A stretch of DNA of 64,000 nucleotides from Streptomyces sp. NBC_01463 (GCA_036227345.1 CP109468.1:2108001-2172000); one strand, 5' to 3'. Positions 27,715 through 37,466 are shown, counted from the stretch's first letter. Translations and numbers: made by a program. The notes: generated by a model from the sequence alone, not told the origin.

Positions 27715-28046
27715 GGTGCCTCCTCGTCGGTCCGCTGCTCGCCGCCGGCCGGCGGGCGGCCCGGCGGCCGGTCGCGTACCGCGATGAAGCGTGCGATGCC
27801 GACCGAACCGGTGAAGCCGAGGAAGGCCAGCACCAGCATGATCGGGAAGTAGAACGGGTCCCGGGCGAAGGCCGACTTGGCGCCCAGCCCGGCGATGATG
27901 AGCGCCGCGCAGACGTCCAGGGAGATCGCCCGGTCCAGCATCGAGGGCCCGCGCCAGATCCGGGTCAGCAGCCCCGCCCCGGCGAGGACGATCAGGACGA
28001 CGGCCGCGGTGAGCAGCACCCGGTCGACGGTCTCCGGCGCGCTCAT
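27711..28046 (-). CDS. mnhF: Mrp antiporter subunit F
   Basis: 111-residue subunit with three membrane helices and the conserved stretch IWRGPSMLDRAISLDVCAALIIAG. ATG 28046 overlaps the mnhE stop. A longer upstream frame is arginine-rich read-through inside mnhE and was not used. The acidic, Pro-rich C-terminus (RPPAGGEQRTDEEAP) is cytosolic. Confidence 0.94.
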   Translation of the reverse strand: MSAPETVDRVLLTAAVVLIVLAGAGLLTRIWRGPSMLDRAISLDVCAALIIAGLGAKSAFARDPFYFPIMLVLAFLGFTGSVGIARFIAVRDRPPGRPPAGGEQRTDEEAP

Positions 28047-28687
28047 GAGCCCTCCTCCCGTTCTCCGGGCCGCTCGCCGGTGTGCGGTGCGGGCGGCAGC
28101 GGTCCGGCGACCCGGTCGATCTCGTCGCGGGTGCCGAAGGCCCGTACGGTCAGCTCCTCCAGGCGCCACACGGAGCGCCGGGCGGCGTCCAGTTCGGCGG
28201 GCCGGTCCGCGTCGAGGACGTGCACGAAGACGGTGGCGGTGGCGCGGCGCACCTCGACGACCGACCCGCCCGGCACGTTCGACACGGCGACGGCGGTCGC
28301 CGTGAGCATCAGGTCCGAGCGGCAGCGCAGCGGCACGGCGATGACCGCGGCCCGGTGCGGGTGGTCCCCGAAGATCTGCCGGGTGACCTTCACGCCCGAG
28401 GTGTACATGTCGTAGAGGAGATAGGCGGCCAGCCGCAGGATGCCCCAGGGGTGCAGGCGCAGCCCCAGATCGACCTGGGGCAGGGGGAACGCCAGACAGA
28501 CGGCGACCGCGACCAGGGCGCCGGTCAGTACGTTGGCCCAGTTCAGGCTGGACCAGAGCAGCACCCAGATGACGGTGAGCCAGGCGATCAGCGGGAGGTC
28601 GAGCACGCGCGGCCGGCGACTGCCGAACTCCACGCTGAAGGGGGGCAGGTTCTTGTTCCGGTAGGGGAACGTGATCAGGCGTTTCAC
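28043..28687 (-). CDS. mnhE: Mrp antiporter subunit E
   Basis: 214-residue MnhE subunit. Membrane part about 25-70 (LPLIAWLTVIWVLLWSSLNWANVLTGALVAV) and 85-110, then the cytosolic domain with LMLTATAVAVSNVPGGSVVEV and FVHVLDADRP. GTG 28687 overlaps the mnhD stop (GTGA). The tail from about 185 onward is longer and more charged than usual. Confidence 0.95.
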   Translation of the reverse strand: MKRLITFPYRNKNLPPFSVEFGSRRPRVLDLPLIAWLTVIWVLLWSSLNWANVLTGALVAVAVCLAFPLPQVDLGLRLHPWGILRLAAYLLYDMYTSGVKVTRQIFGDHPHRAAVIAVPLRCRSDLMLTATAVAVSNVPGGSVVEVRRATATVFVHVLDADRPAELDAARRSVWRLEELTVRAFGTRDEIDRVAGPLPPAPHTGERPGEREEGS

Positions 28688-30339
28688 CGGCCGAGCACCG
28701 CCTCGATGTAGGGGACGCGCGCGATGAGTTCGGCGGCCGAGCGGTCGGTGTACGAGGTCAGTGGTCCGGCGAACACGGTGAAGGCGAGGCCGAGCGCGAC
28801 CGTGGCCGCGGTGGCCCAGGTCATCAGGTGCGGCAGCCTGGTCGTGGTGGTGACGGCGCGGCCGTGGAGGGTGGCCGCGACCGCGCGCCCGGCCGGCTCG
28901 TGGCGCAGCCGGACTCCCTCGTCGCCGGTGCCCGGCATCCGGTCGGGGCCCTCGTCGCTGTCGTCGTCGTCGCTGTCGTCGTCGGACTCCAGGACCGTGC
29001 CGTCCGCGGCCTGGCCGGGAGGCGCGGCCCGCCAGAACGCGAGGTTCCAGACCTTGGCCATCACGTACAGGGTGAGCAGGCTGGTCGCCGTCGATCCGAT
29101 GACGAGGATCCAGGCCCAGACGCCGCCGTCGGCGACACCGGCCCGCATGAGTCCGAGCTTGCCGATGAATCCGGAGAGCGGCGGGATGCCGGCCAGGTTC
29201 ATCGCGGGGACGAAGAAGAGGACGGCGAGCAGCGGGGCGGCCTTGGCGATGCCGCCGAGCCGGGTCAGCTCGGTGGTGCCGCCGCGCCGTTCGATCAGCC
29301 CGGCCACCAGGAACAGCGTCGTCTGGACGGTGATGTGGTGGACGACGTAGACGATCGCGCCGCCGTACGCCTCCCTGGTGGCGAGGCCGATGCCGAACAC
29401 CATGTAGCCGATGTGGCTGATCAGGGTGAAGGAGAGCAGCCGCTTCAGGTCGGTCTGGGCGACGGCGCCCAGGATGCCGACGACCATCGAGGCGAGGGCG
29501 GCCGCCATCAGCAGGTCGCCGAGCCGGTTGCCGGGGAAGAGCAGGGTCTCGGTGCGCAGCATGCAGTAGACGCCGACCTTGGTGAGCAGTCCGGCGAAGA
29601 CCGCGGTCACGGGGGCCGGCGCGGTCGGGTAGGAGTCGGGGAGCCAGGCGGCGAGCGGGAACACGGCGGCCTTGATGGCGAAGACGGTCAGCAGCATCGC
29701 CTGGATCAGGGTCTGGACGCCCAGCGGGAGTTCGGCGAGGCGGCCGGCCAGCTGGGCGAAGTTGGCGGTGCCGGTGGCCGCGTACGTCATGGCGATGGCG
29801 GTGAGGAAGAGCATCGAGGAGAACAGGGAGATGATCACGTACGTGGAGCCGGCCCGGACCCGGGGACCGGTGCCGCCGAGCGTGAGCAGGACGAAGCTGG
29901 CGACCAGCATGATCTCGAAGCCGACGTACAGGTTGACCAGGTCACCGGCGAGGAAGGTGCACGAGACGCCGGCGACCAGGATCAGGTAGGCGGGGTGGAA
30001 GACCGCCACCGGTGTCTCCTCGTCCCGGTCGGCCATGCCCTGGCCGAGCGAGTAGACGAGGACGCACAGGGTGACGGCCGATGAGACCGTCAGCATCAGT
30101 CCGGAGAGGCGGTCGGCGACCAGGGTGATGCCGAGCGGCGGCGCGAAGTCGCCGAGGTGGACGGTGAGCGGTCCTTCGATGTCCGCCTCGATCATCAGGG
30201 TGACCGAGAGGCCGAGTACGGCGGTGAGCACGGCGACGCTGATGAAGCGCTGGAACTGTTTGAGCCGGGTGCCGAAGGCGAGGCTCAGGCCGGTGGCGCA
30301 GAGGGGCAGCAGCACCGGCAGCGGGACGAGTGCGTTCAC
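28684..30339 (-). CDS. mnhD: Mrp antiporter subunit D
   Basis: 551-residue NuoN/NuoM-like proton-translocating subunit with about 14 helices. Conserved membrane Glu and Lys residues are in VGFEIMLVASFVLLTLGG and in FAIKAAVFPLAAWLPDSYP. An insert near 440-465 is extremely acidic (LESDDDSDDDDSDEGPD) and lies in a loop before the last helix, which is unusual for MnhD and may be a cation-sensing or disordered segment. GTG 30339 overlaps the mnhC stop. Confidence 0.96.
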   Translation of the reverse strand: MNALVPLPVLLPLCATGLSLAFGTRLKQFQRFISVAVLTAVLGLSVTLMIEADIEGPLTVHLGDFAPPLGITLVADRLSGLMLTVSSAVTLCVLVYSLGQGMADRDEETPVAVFHPAYLILVAGVSCTFLAGDLVNLYVGFEIMLVASFVLLTLGGTGPRVRAGSTYVIISLFSSMLFLTAIAMTYAATGTANFAQLAGRLAELPLGVQTLIQAMLLTVFAIKAAVFPLAAWLPDSYPTAPAPVTAVFAGLLTKVGVYCMLRTETLLFPGNRLGDLLMAAALASMVVGILGAVAQTDLKRLLSFTLISHIGYMVFGIGLATREAYGGAIVYVVHHITVQTTLFLVAGLIERRGGTTELTRLGGIAKAAPLLAVLFFVPAMNLAGIPPLSGFIGKLGLMRAGVADGGVWAWILVIGSTATSLLTLYVMAKVWNLAFWRAAPPGQAADGTVLESDDDSDDDDSDEGPDRMPGTGDEGVRLRHEPAGRAVAATLHGRAVTTTTRLPHLMTWATAATVALGLAFTVFAGPLTSYTDRSAAELIARVPYIEAVLGR

Positions 30340-30995
30340 CCGGTGTCTCCTCGGTTCGGGTCGTCGGGTGCTTCGGGGTCAGTGGGTCCGGGTGCGTCGG
30401 GTGCGTCGGGTGTTCCCGGTTCGGTGGGCCGGGCCGCCGCGTAGTCCTCCGGGTCCGCGCCCAGGACGTCGTGCCACAGGTCGCCGGTCGCGTCCCGGCC
30501 GCGGGCCTGGAGGGCCCGGTCGGCGCGGAGTCTGGCCCGCAGACGGCGGCGCTCCTCGCGGTAACGGCGGCGTTCCTCGGCGGTGCGGTCGGATGCGGAC
30601 CGGTAGCGCTCGCGCAGTTCGTCGCGCTCCCCCAGCACCTCGGCGCGCAGCACGATGCGCCGGTCCTCCTGGTCGTCGTGGACCTCGTCGGTGCCGGTCA
30701 GCTGGTGGCTGCGGTAGGCCATGGCGAGCAGGAACGCGGTGGTGGCGAGTGTGATGACGATCGCGGTGAGGGCGATGGCCTGGGGCAGCGGGTCGGTGAC
30801 CCGGGCCAGGTCGACGCCGTAGAGGAGAGGCTCACGGCCGGCCGAGCCGGTGGCGGACAGGACGAGCAGGTTGATGCCGTTCCCCGCGATCACCGCGCCC
30901 AGCAGGATCCTGGTGAGGGGCCGGGTGAGCATGAGGATGCCGCCGACCGCGCACAGGACCGCGGCGGTGGCGAGGAGCGAGGCGCTGACGGTCAC
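30336..30995 (-). CDS. mnhC: Mrp antiporter subunit C with charged C-terminal extension
   Basis: 219 residues, about twice the usual MnhC length. The first 112 form the NuoK-like core: three helices, with GAVIAGNGINLLVLSATG and DPLPQAIALTAIVITLATTAFLLAM. The remaining 105 are cytosolic: an Arg/Glu coiled-coil stretch (RTAEERRRYREERRRLRARL) and a Pro/Asp tail (TPDAPDAPGPTDPEAPDDP). GTG 30995 overlaps the mnhA stop (GTGA). The extension is likely regulatory or structural and has no recognised domain. Confidence 0.94.
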   Translation of the reverse strand: MTVSASLLATAAVLCAVGGILMLTRPLTRILLGAVIAGNGINLLVLSATGSAGREPLLYGVDLARVTDPLPQAIALTAIVITLATTAFLLAMAYRSHQLTGTDEVHDDQEDRRIVLRAEVLGERDELRERYRSASDRTAEERRRYREERRRLRARLRADRALQARGRDATGDLWHDVLGADPEDYAAARPTEPGTPDAPDAPGPTDPEAPDDPNRGDTG

Positions 30996-33937
30996 GGGGC
31001 GGTGCCTCCCGTCTCGGGCGCCGGTCCGGTGGCGGGTCCGGGCGGGGCTCCGCCTGTCTGTCCGGCCGCCGCCCGGTCGGCCGCCGCGGCCCGTTCGATC
31101 TGCCGGTCGATCTTGGCGCCGAGGGCCCGCACGATGTCCAGGACCACGCCCAGGACCAGGAGATAGACCCCGCAGTCGAAGATCACCGGCGTACCGAAGT
31201 GGAAGTCGCCGATCAGCGGGAGGTGTCCGTGGTAGGTCCAGGCGTGCAGGACCGTTCCGTCGGCGAGGCCGAGCAGTGCCACTCCGGTGGAGAGGAACAG
31301 GCCGAGGCCGGTGAAGAGTCCGGGCTGCAGGGGCGCGGCCTCGGCGAGTTCGAAGCGGCCGCCCGCCAGGTAGCGGGTGATCAGCGCGACCCCCGCGACC
31401 AGTCCGGCGACGAATCCGCCGCCCGGCATGTTCTCGGCGCAGAACAGCAGATACACCGAGAGCACCAGGATCGGGTGGAACAGCAGCCGTGCCACGACCT
31501 CGAAGACGATGGAGCGGTGCTCGGGCGCGAGCGTGTCGCCGGCCGCCAGCCAGCCGCGCTCGGGGGCCCCCTCGTCGCCGTGCGGCAGGCCCGTGAGCGG
31601 GGTCGTGGTCACCGACCAGGCGGTGTGTCCCCGGGTCTCCGCCGGTGCGCCGGCCCCCTCGGCCCGGCGGTGCAGGTAGATCAGGCTCGTCACGCCGATC
31701 GCGGCGGCGGCCAGGACGGCGGACTCCCCCATCGTGTCCCAGGCCCGCAGGTCGACGAGGATCGTGGCGACCACGTCCTTGAGGCCGTGGTGCGCGGTCT
31801 CCTCGACCATGGCGGCGCCGGCGGGCGCCGCGGTGCGCGCGGCGGCCGCGACCCACACCACCACGCTCAGCGTGGCCGCCGCGGCCAGTGCCACCGGGAT
31901 GCGCACGGCACGCCGCCAGCTGCTGACCGACTCCTGGAAGTGCACCGGCATCCGGCGCAGGACCAGCACGAACACGATCATCGACACGGTCTCCACGCAG
32001 AACTGCGTGAGCGCCAGGTCCGGTCCGCCCTGGACGACGAAGAGCAGCGCGGTCCCGTAGCCGGTGAGTCCGGCCAGCACCACGGCCTTCATCCGGCGTC
32101 TGACGGTCAGACAGAGCAGCGCCGCCGCGCAGGTGAGCAGGGCGACGGCGCCCTGCAGCGGTACGTCCCACAGGCGCGGGGCCGCGGCCCCGCGCCAGGG
32201 CCGGTCCACGCCGAGCACCGCGAGCTGGCCGGTGAGCATCACGAGCAGGGTGGTGGCGAGGTAGACGGAGAGGGAGCCGCGCTGGACGAAGCCGGTGGTC
32301 TGGAGGGAGAGCCGTTCGAGGCCGAGCAGCAGATGGCCGAAGACGTTGTCCGCGGTCGGCCAGGCGATCCGCCGGGAGATCCGGGTGACTTCCCCGCGCG
32401 CGGCGAAGAGGACCGCACCGCCCGCCGTGGCGACGGCCGAGAGCAGCAGAGCGGTGCCCCAGCCGTGCCAGAGGGCGAGGTGGTAGGGGTGGGCGGAGGC
32501 GGGGAAGGTGTCGGCGTACGCGCTGAGCAGCCGGTCGGTCCACCCGACGCCGGGGCCCAGCACCAGTCCGCAGGCCGCGAGCACGGCGGGCGGGGCGAGG
32601 AAGGCCGGGCCGACCCGGTGGACGGGGGTGTCGGCGACACGGGGCTTGCGCCAGAACGCGCCCCAGACGAACCGTGCGGTGTACGCGACGGTCAGCATCG
32701 ACCCGGCCGCCGTGAGGCCCAGCGCCCAGCGGTCCGCGGTGTCGCCGTGCAGCAGTGCGTCGAAGGCGGCCTCCTTCGCGGCGAAGCCGAGCAGCGGCGG
32801 CAGGGCGGCCATGGACGCGGCGGCGGTGACGGCGACCGCGCAGACGTACGGCAGCGCCCGGCCGACGCCGGAGAGTCTGCGCAGGTCGCGGGTGCCGGCC
32901 GCGTGGTCGACGATGCCGGTGACGAGGAACAGCGGTGCCTTGAACAGGGCGTGGCCGAGGATCATCACGGCGGCGGCCAGGGCGGCGTCGCGGTTGCCCA
33001 CGCCGGCGAGCAGGGTGAGGAAGCCGAGCTGGCTGACGGTGCCGTAGGCGAGGACGAGTTTCAGGTCGTTGAGCCGCAGGGCCCGCCAGCCGCCGAGCAG
33101 CATGGTCGCGGCGCCGAGGACCAGCACGACGGGCCGCCAGACGGGTACGTCGGCGAAGCCGGGGGCGAGCCGGGCGACCAGGTAGACACCGGCCTTGACC
33201 ATGGCGGCGGCGTGCAGATAGGCGCTGACGGGGGTGGGAGCGGCCATCGCGTTCGGGAGCCAGAGGCTGAACGGCCAGATCGCCGACTTCGACAGGGCGC
33301 CACACAGGATCAGGACCACGGCCACGGAGACCGCGAGGCTCGTGGGCGGCGGATCGGCGAGGATCGCGGAGATCCGGTAGGTGCCCGCCGCCTGACCGAT
33401 GATCAGGAAGCCGACCAGCATCGCGAGTCCGCCGAACGTGGTGACGGTGAGCGCCTGGAGTGCCGAGCGGCGGCTGTGCCGCTGTTCGCTGTCGTAGCCG
33501 ATCAGCAGGTAGGAGAAGACCGTGGTCAGCTCCCAGAACACATAGAGCGCGATCAGGTCGTCGGTGAGGACGAGGGCGAGCATGGCGCCGGTGAAGGCGA
33601 GCAGGTTCCCGGCGAATCCGGCGAGTTGCGGGGTGCCGTCGGTGAAGTACGAGGCGCAGTAGAGCAGGACGAGCGTGCCGACGCCGGCCGCGAGCAGCAC
33701 CATGAGTTCGGCGAGCGCGTCCAGGCGCAGCCCGACGGTGACGTCGTACGCGGGGATCCAGGTCCACGACCAGGTGACCGAGGCGCCGGAGGCCACCGTG
33801 TCCCACTGGGCGAACGCCCAGCAGGTGGTGGCGGCGGGGGGCAGCGCGAGGACGACGAAGGCGCGGGTGCCCAGCCTGCGCACGAGCGGGCGCGCGCACG
33901 CGGCGAGGACGAAGTGGCAGAGGACGAGCGCGGTCAT
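30992..33937 (-). CDS. mnhA: Mrp antiporter subunit A fused to subunit B
   Basis: 981-residue first gene of the operon. Residues 1-about 790 are MnhA (NuoL-like, about 20 helices; FWELTTVFSYLLIGYD with the conserved Glu, GALSKSAIWPFSLWLPNAMAAPTPVSA with the conserved Lys). About 815-950 is a complete MnhB domain (SIVFEVVARLLFHPILVLSVYLLFCAENMPGGGF). The AB fusion is common in actinobacteria. Transcription probably starts in the 675-bp gap upstream. Confidence 0.95.
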   Translation of the reverse strand: MTALVLCHFVLAACARPLVRRLGTRAFVVLALPPAATTCWAFAQWDTVASGASVTWSWTWIPAYDVTVGLRLDALAELMVLLAAGVGTLVLLYCASYFTDGTPQLAGFAGNLLAFTGAMLALVLTDDLIALYVFWELTTVFSYLLIGYDSEQRHSRRSALQALTVTTFGGLAMLVGFLIIGQAAGTYRISAILADPPPTSLAVSVAVVLILCGALSKSAIWPFSLWLPNAMAAPTPVSAYLHAAAMVKAGVYLVARLAPGFADVPVWRPVVLVLGAATMLLGGWRALRLNDLKLVLAYGTVSQLGFLTLLAGVGNRDAALAAAVMILGHALFKAPLFLVTGIVDHAAGTRDLRRLSGVGRALPYVCAVAVTAAASMAALPPLLGFAAKEAAFDALLHGDTADRWALGLTAAGSMLTVAYTARFVWGAFWRKPRVADTPVHRVGPAFLAPPAVLAACGLVLGPGVGWTDRLLSAYADTFPASAHPYHLALWHGWGTALLLSAVATAGGAVLFAARGEVTRISRRIAWPTADNVFGHLLLGLERLSLQTTGFVQRGSLSVYLATTLLVMLTGQLAVLGVDRPWRGAAAPRLWDVPLQGAVALLTCAAALLCLTVRRRMKAVVLAGLTGYGTALLFVVQGGPDLALTQFCVETVSMIVFVLVLRRMPVHFQESVSSWRRAVRIPVALAAAATLSVVVWVAAAARTAAPAGAAMVEETAHHGLKDVVATILVDLRAWDTMGESAVLAAAAIGVTSLIYLHRRAEGAGAPAETRGHTAWSVTTTPLTGLPHGDEGAPERGWLAAGDTLAPEHRSIVFEVVARLLFHPILVLSVYLLFCAENMPGGGFVAGLVAGVALITRYLAGGRFELAEAAPLQPGLFTGLGLFLSTGVALLGLADGTVLHAWTYHGHLPLIGDFHFGTPVIFDCGVYLLVLGVVLDIVRALGAKIDRQIERAAAADRAAAGQTGGAPPGPATGPAPETGGTAP

Positions 33938-34067
33938 GGGGCCTCGCGCAGCGCCCCGCGCCCGTCCCGGGAGGGCGTCCGGGGCGCGCCCGCCCGGGCT
34001 GTCGCCGGACGACGGGGCGTGGCACCGGGTGGTGCGGTACGGGAGGTTTCAGAACGGGCAAGGGGCA

Positions 34068-34376
34068 CTAAATACAGATATATCCCCAGCCGCGCTTCAC
34101 TCGTCCGGCGCGCCGCGCCCGCTGCCGCGCAGTGCGATCCGTTGCGGGCCGCGAGCAGTGCCGGGCGGCCTCACCGACCGCGGCGGCCGGGGTGTCGCCG
34201 TACGGGACACCGGGGCGCCGGGGGCCGGATGCGGCGGGCGCACCGCGGACGCACTCGGCGGCGTGCAGTTCGCGGTGCACGTCGTATTCGACGGTGAGGC
34301 CGTCGCCGTCGCACGACGTGACCGCGGGACCCGGAGGCGGTTCGGGGACCACGGGGACCTCCCCGGTGCGGCACAT
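34068..34376 (-). CDS. Doubtful small hypothetical gene
   Basis: 102-codon frame with about 82% G/C at third positions, so coding is possible. It starts MCRTGEVPVVPEPPPG and ends in a basic, Arg-rich segment (RTARQRARRAGRVKRGW) finishing in the AT-rich patch at 34070. No ribosome site or family was recognised, and overlapping frames on both strands compete. Confidence 0.22.
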   Translation of the reverse strand: MCRTGEVPVVPEPPPGPAVTSCDGDGLTVEYDVHRELHAAECVRGAPAASGPRRPGVPYGDTPAAAVGEAARHCSRPATDRTARQRARRAGRVKRGWGYICI

Positions 34377-34576
34377 GACTGCGTACGGACATCCTCAGCG
34401 TCTCGCCGAACCGGCCCGTGCGCGACTCGGGAGCGCCGCCGTAACGTCACTTTCCGGACAGCTCCGCGCGTTGATGGTGAAGGTGTGCGTGATCAGTGCT
34501 GAACACGTGAGCCCGATTCCTTTCTTTATTTGCAGTGTGACTAATATCTATCTGTCGAAGTTCTCAACTGATTTGA

Positions 34577-34592
34577 CCAGTCGTGAGACTGG
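34577..34592 (+). promoter_or_regulatory. Leader hairpin before cvnA
   Basis: CCAGTC-GTGA-GACTGG, a perfect 6-bp stem with a tetraloop, ends nine bases before the AAGGAG ribosome site at 34602-34607. It may act as an operator or as an RNA element affecting translation. Confidence 0.4.
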
Positions 34593-34652
34593 CACCACGT
34601 CAAGGAGCATGCCCTGCGCACGCGCGCGTCACGGCGGACCGACTCGACCACC

Positions 34653-37466
34653 ATGTCGCTGAGGACGGCCCTGCTCGTACTGGCCATCGTCCCCGGTGTC
34701 GCACTGGCCGCCCTCTGGGCCGTCACCAGTGGTCAGACTCTGCTCGACTTCCAGAGACAGGCAGCCCAGGGGCAGTTGGCCCAGAAGGCCGGCCAGCCGT
34801 CCAACATCGTGTACTACAACCTGCAGGAGGAGCGGCGGCTGAGCGCCGAGGCTCTGGCCCGCGACGGAGGTGCCACCGACGCGCTCCGCAAGCAGCGCAA
34901 ACTGACCGACGAAGCGATCACCAGCTTCCAGTCCCTCTCCGACATCGCCACCGACGACGCCCCAGGCGAGGTCCGGGACGCGGTCGTCAGGGCCCGTACG
35001 GCGATCACCCAACTCCCGGCCCAGCGCGCCCTCGTCGACGAGGGCGACAACGACCAGCAGAAGGCCGTGTACCGCTACTACACGGACCTGATCGCCGTCG
35101 ACCTACAGCTCTTCACCGCACTCAGCCACGTCGACAACGGCGAGATCACCACGCTCTCGCAGCCGCTCGTCGACCTGTTCTGGGCCAAGGAGATGATCTC
35201 CCGGTCGGACGCCCTGCTGGCGCGCGGCTGGCCGAAGGGGAAGCTCAGCACGGAGGACCTCCAGCAGGTCAGACAGGCCGTTTCCGGCCAGTCCTTCCAG
35301 TACGCGACGAAGATCGCCCCCTACCTTCCCGCGGACGAGAAGGCCATGTGGGACGAGATCGCCGCCAGTTCGGCCTGGAAGACCAAGACCCAGGTGGAGA
35401 ACCGGGTGCTGCGGCCCGCCGATCCGGACGGAGCCGGCTTCGTCACGCTCGGCGCCGAGGAGTCGACCTGGCGCGGAGCGATGGACGATCTCACTCCCCA
35501 GCTGGTGAAGCTGATGGAGCACCGCACCGATCTGGTGGTCGCCGAGGGCAAGGACAGCATCATCTCGCTGCTGATCAGGGTGGTCCTCACCACGGTCATC
35601 GGCCTCGCCGCCGTCATCGCGGTCATCTTGATCACCTGGCGTCTCACCCGCAACCTGCGCCGCCGCATCGGCCGGCTCCAGGAGCGGGCCGAGGAGCTGG
35701 AGAAGGCGCTGCCCGACGTCGTCGAGCGGCTCGGCAAGGGCGAGCGCATCGACGTCGAGGCCGAGGCCCGTGCCATCGGCGACGACGGCACGACCGGCCG
35801 GACCGACGAGCTGACCCAGCTCGGCAACGCACTCGACCTGGCGCGCACCAGCGCCCTCCAGGCAGCAGTCAAACAGGCCGACCAGCACCGCGGGTTCGAG
35901 CGGCTGCTGCAGCGCATCGCGCGCCGCACCCAGCAGCTGATCGGCCAGCAGCTCAAGAAGCTGGACGAGCTGGAGCGCAAGCACGAGGACCCCGAGGTGC
36001 TGGACGGCCTCTTCGACCTCGACCACCTCACCGCGCGGCTGCGGCGCTACGAGGAGAACCTGGTGATCCTCGCGGGCGGCTCGCCGCACCGGCGCTGGCG
36101 CAAGCCCGTACCGCTGCTGGACGTCATGCGCTCCGCCCAGGGCGAGGTGCAGGACTACCGCCGGGTGGTGCTGGACCTGGACGGCGCCCCGTGGCTCTCC
36201 GAGCGCGCCGTCGGCCCGGTCTCGCACGTGCTGGCGGAGCTGATCGAGAACGCCCTCAGCTTCTCCAGGCCGCCCAGCCCCGTCGAGGTCAGGGCGGCCC
36301 GGGTGAGCCGGGGCCTGGCCATCGAGGTCGAGGACCGCGGGCTCGGCATGGAGGAGGAACAGCTCGCCGAGGCCAACGAGCTGATGAGCCGGCCGCCCCG
36401 GATGGACGTGCTGGCGCACTCCGACGACATCCGGCTCGGTCTGTACGTGATCGCGCGCCTCGCCGACCAGCACGGTCTGCGGGTCGAGTTCCGGCACTCC
36501 GCCTTCGGCGGCACCCGGGTCGTCGTGCTCGTCCCCGACGCGCTCACCGTCCCCGGCCCGCACGCCGGTCCGGTGGCCGTACCGTCCCCCGAGGCCGAGG
36601 GCGCCGCACCGGCCCCGGAGCCCGCCCCGACCCGCGACGGTGACGCGCTGCCCAGCCGGGGCCGCGGTCAGGCACTCGCCGGGGTCACGGCACTGCACAC
36701 GTCGGGCGCACCGTTCGAGACCACCGGTGAGCCCTACACGGTGGCGGAGGAGCCCTTCCCCGACCGGGAGGAGCCGCCGCTGCCGGCCCCCGCCGCCGAC
36801 GACCCGTTCGGCGACCTGGAGCACCCGTACACCCCGTACGCCGACACCGCACCGGGCGCCGCGTACGGCCACCCCGTGCCCGCGCCCCTGTACGGCGGGG
36901 CCCGTCCGGACGTGTACGGCGAGACCGAACAGCCCTACATGAAGGCCGAGGGCCAGTACCCGGTGCCGCAGCAGTACCCGGTGCCCGAGGAGTCGTACCC
37001 GGCTCCGCCCCAGGCGTACCCGGGCACGTATCCGGCGGCCCTCCCCGACCGGGCCGGTTTCCCGGTTCCCGGACCCCGGCAGCCGGAACCGGCCGCCGGG
37101 CGCCCCGGCCGGCTGCCGGTGGCCGAACCCGACCATCCGGCTCCGCCGGCCGCGGGCACGACCGGCCAGGGGGGCGGGCCGGGACGGCCCGCGCTGCCGG
37201 CCGCGCCCGCGGCGGAACCCCCGTTGCCACGACGGGTGCGACAGGCCAGCCTCGCGGACGAACTGCGGCTCGACCCGGCCTCCGGGCCTGCCGCGCCTCA
37301 GCAGCCGAGCCGGTCCGAGAACCCGCTGCCCCGGCCGGCACCCCGCCGCGCCGGCGCCGCCATCGGAGCCTTCCAGCGTCGGTCCCGCGCCGCCCGCGCG
37401 ACCGACGAGCCGCCGACGCAGCCCGGTCCTCCCGCCCCCCTCCCTACGAGAGAAGAACGGCCATGA
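34653..37466 (+). CDS. cvnA: Conservon sensor kinase-like protein CvnA (NIT, HAMP, HATPase)
   Basis: 937 residues from ATG 34653. Order: membrane helix (about 6-25), extracellular nitrate/nitrite-sensing (NIT) domain (about 35-300), second helix (about 307-332), HAMP (about 330-400), HATPase_c with N-box ELIENALSFS (about 528), then a Pro/Tyr-rich disordered tail of about 300 residues. The true start may be CTG 34614, 13 codons upstream: AAGGAG lies exactly six bases before it, and the added residues (LRTRASRRTDSTT) give the basic N-terminus usual before helix 1. ATG 34653 has no ribosome site. CvnA recruits the CvnB-D proteins at the membrane. The stop overlaps cvnB (ATGA). Confidence 0.92.
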   Translation: MSLRTALLVLAIVPGVALAALWAVTSGQTLLDFQRQAAQGQLAQKAGQPSNIVYYNLQEERRLSAEALARDGGATDALRKQRKLTDEAITSFQSLSDIATDDAPGEVRDAVVRARTAITQLPAQRALVDEGDNDQQKAVYRYYTDLIAVDLQLFTALSHVDNGEITTLSQPLVDLFWAKEMISRSDALLARGWPKGKLSTEDLQQVRQAVSGQSFQYATKIAPYLPADEKAMWDEIAASSAWKTKTQVENRVLRPADPDGAGFVTLGAEESTWRGAMDDLTPQLVKLMEHRTDLVVAEGKDSIISLLIRVVLTTVIGLAAVIAVILITWRLTRNLRRRIGRLQERAEELEKALPDVVERLGKGERIDVEAEARAIGDDGTTGRTDELTQLGNALDLARTSALQAAVKQADQHRGFERLLQRIARRTQQLIGQQLKKLDELERKHEDPEVLDGLFDLDHLTARLRRYEENLVILAGGSPHRRWRKPVPLLDVMRSAQGEVQDYRRVVLDLDGAPWLSERAVGPVSHVLAELIENALSFSRPPSPVEVRAARVSRGLAIEVEDRGLGMEEEQLAEANELMSRPPRMDVLAHSDDIRLGLYVIARLADQHGLRVEFRHSAFGGTRVVVLVPDALTVPGPHAGPVAVPSPEAEGAAPAPEPAPTRDGDALPSRGRGQALAGVTALHTSGAPFETTGEPYTVAEEPFPDREEPPLPAPAADDPFGDLEHPYTPYADTAPGAAYGHPVPAPLYGGARPDVYGETEQPYMKAEGQYPVPQQYPVPEESYPAPPQAYPGTYPAALPDRAGFPVPGPRQPEPAAGRPGRLPVAEPDHPAPPAAGTTGQGGGPGRPALPAAPAAEPPLPRRVRQASLADELRLDPASGPAAPQQPSRSENPLPRPAPRRAGAAIGAFQRRSRAARATDEPPTQPGPPAPLPTREERP

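Larger units (their letters stand above)
33938..34613. other. Large divergent intergenic region, mnhA / conservon 1
   Basis: A 676-bp gap between divergent operons. It has an AT-rich spot at about 34068-34085, a possible small minus-strand frame (34068-34376), and a second AT-rich zone at about 34517-34575 containing TAATAT (34542-34547), the likely cvnA promoter area. This is followed by the hairpin at 34577-34592 and the ribosome site at 34602. No RNA gene was recognised. Confidence 0.5.
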
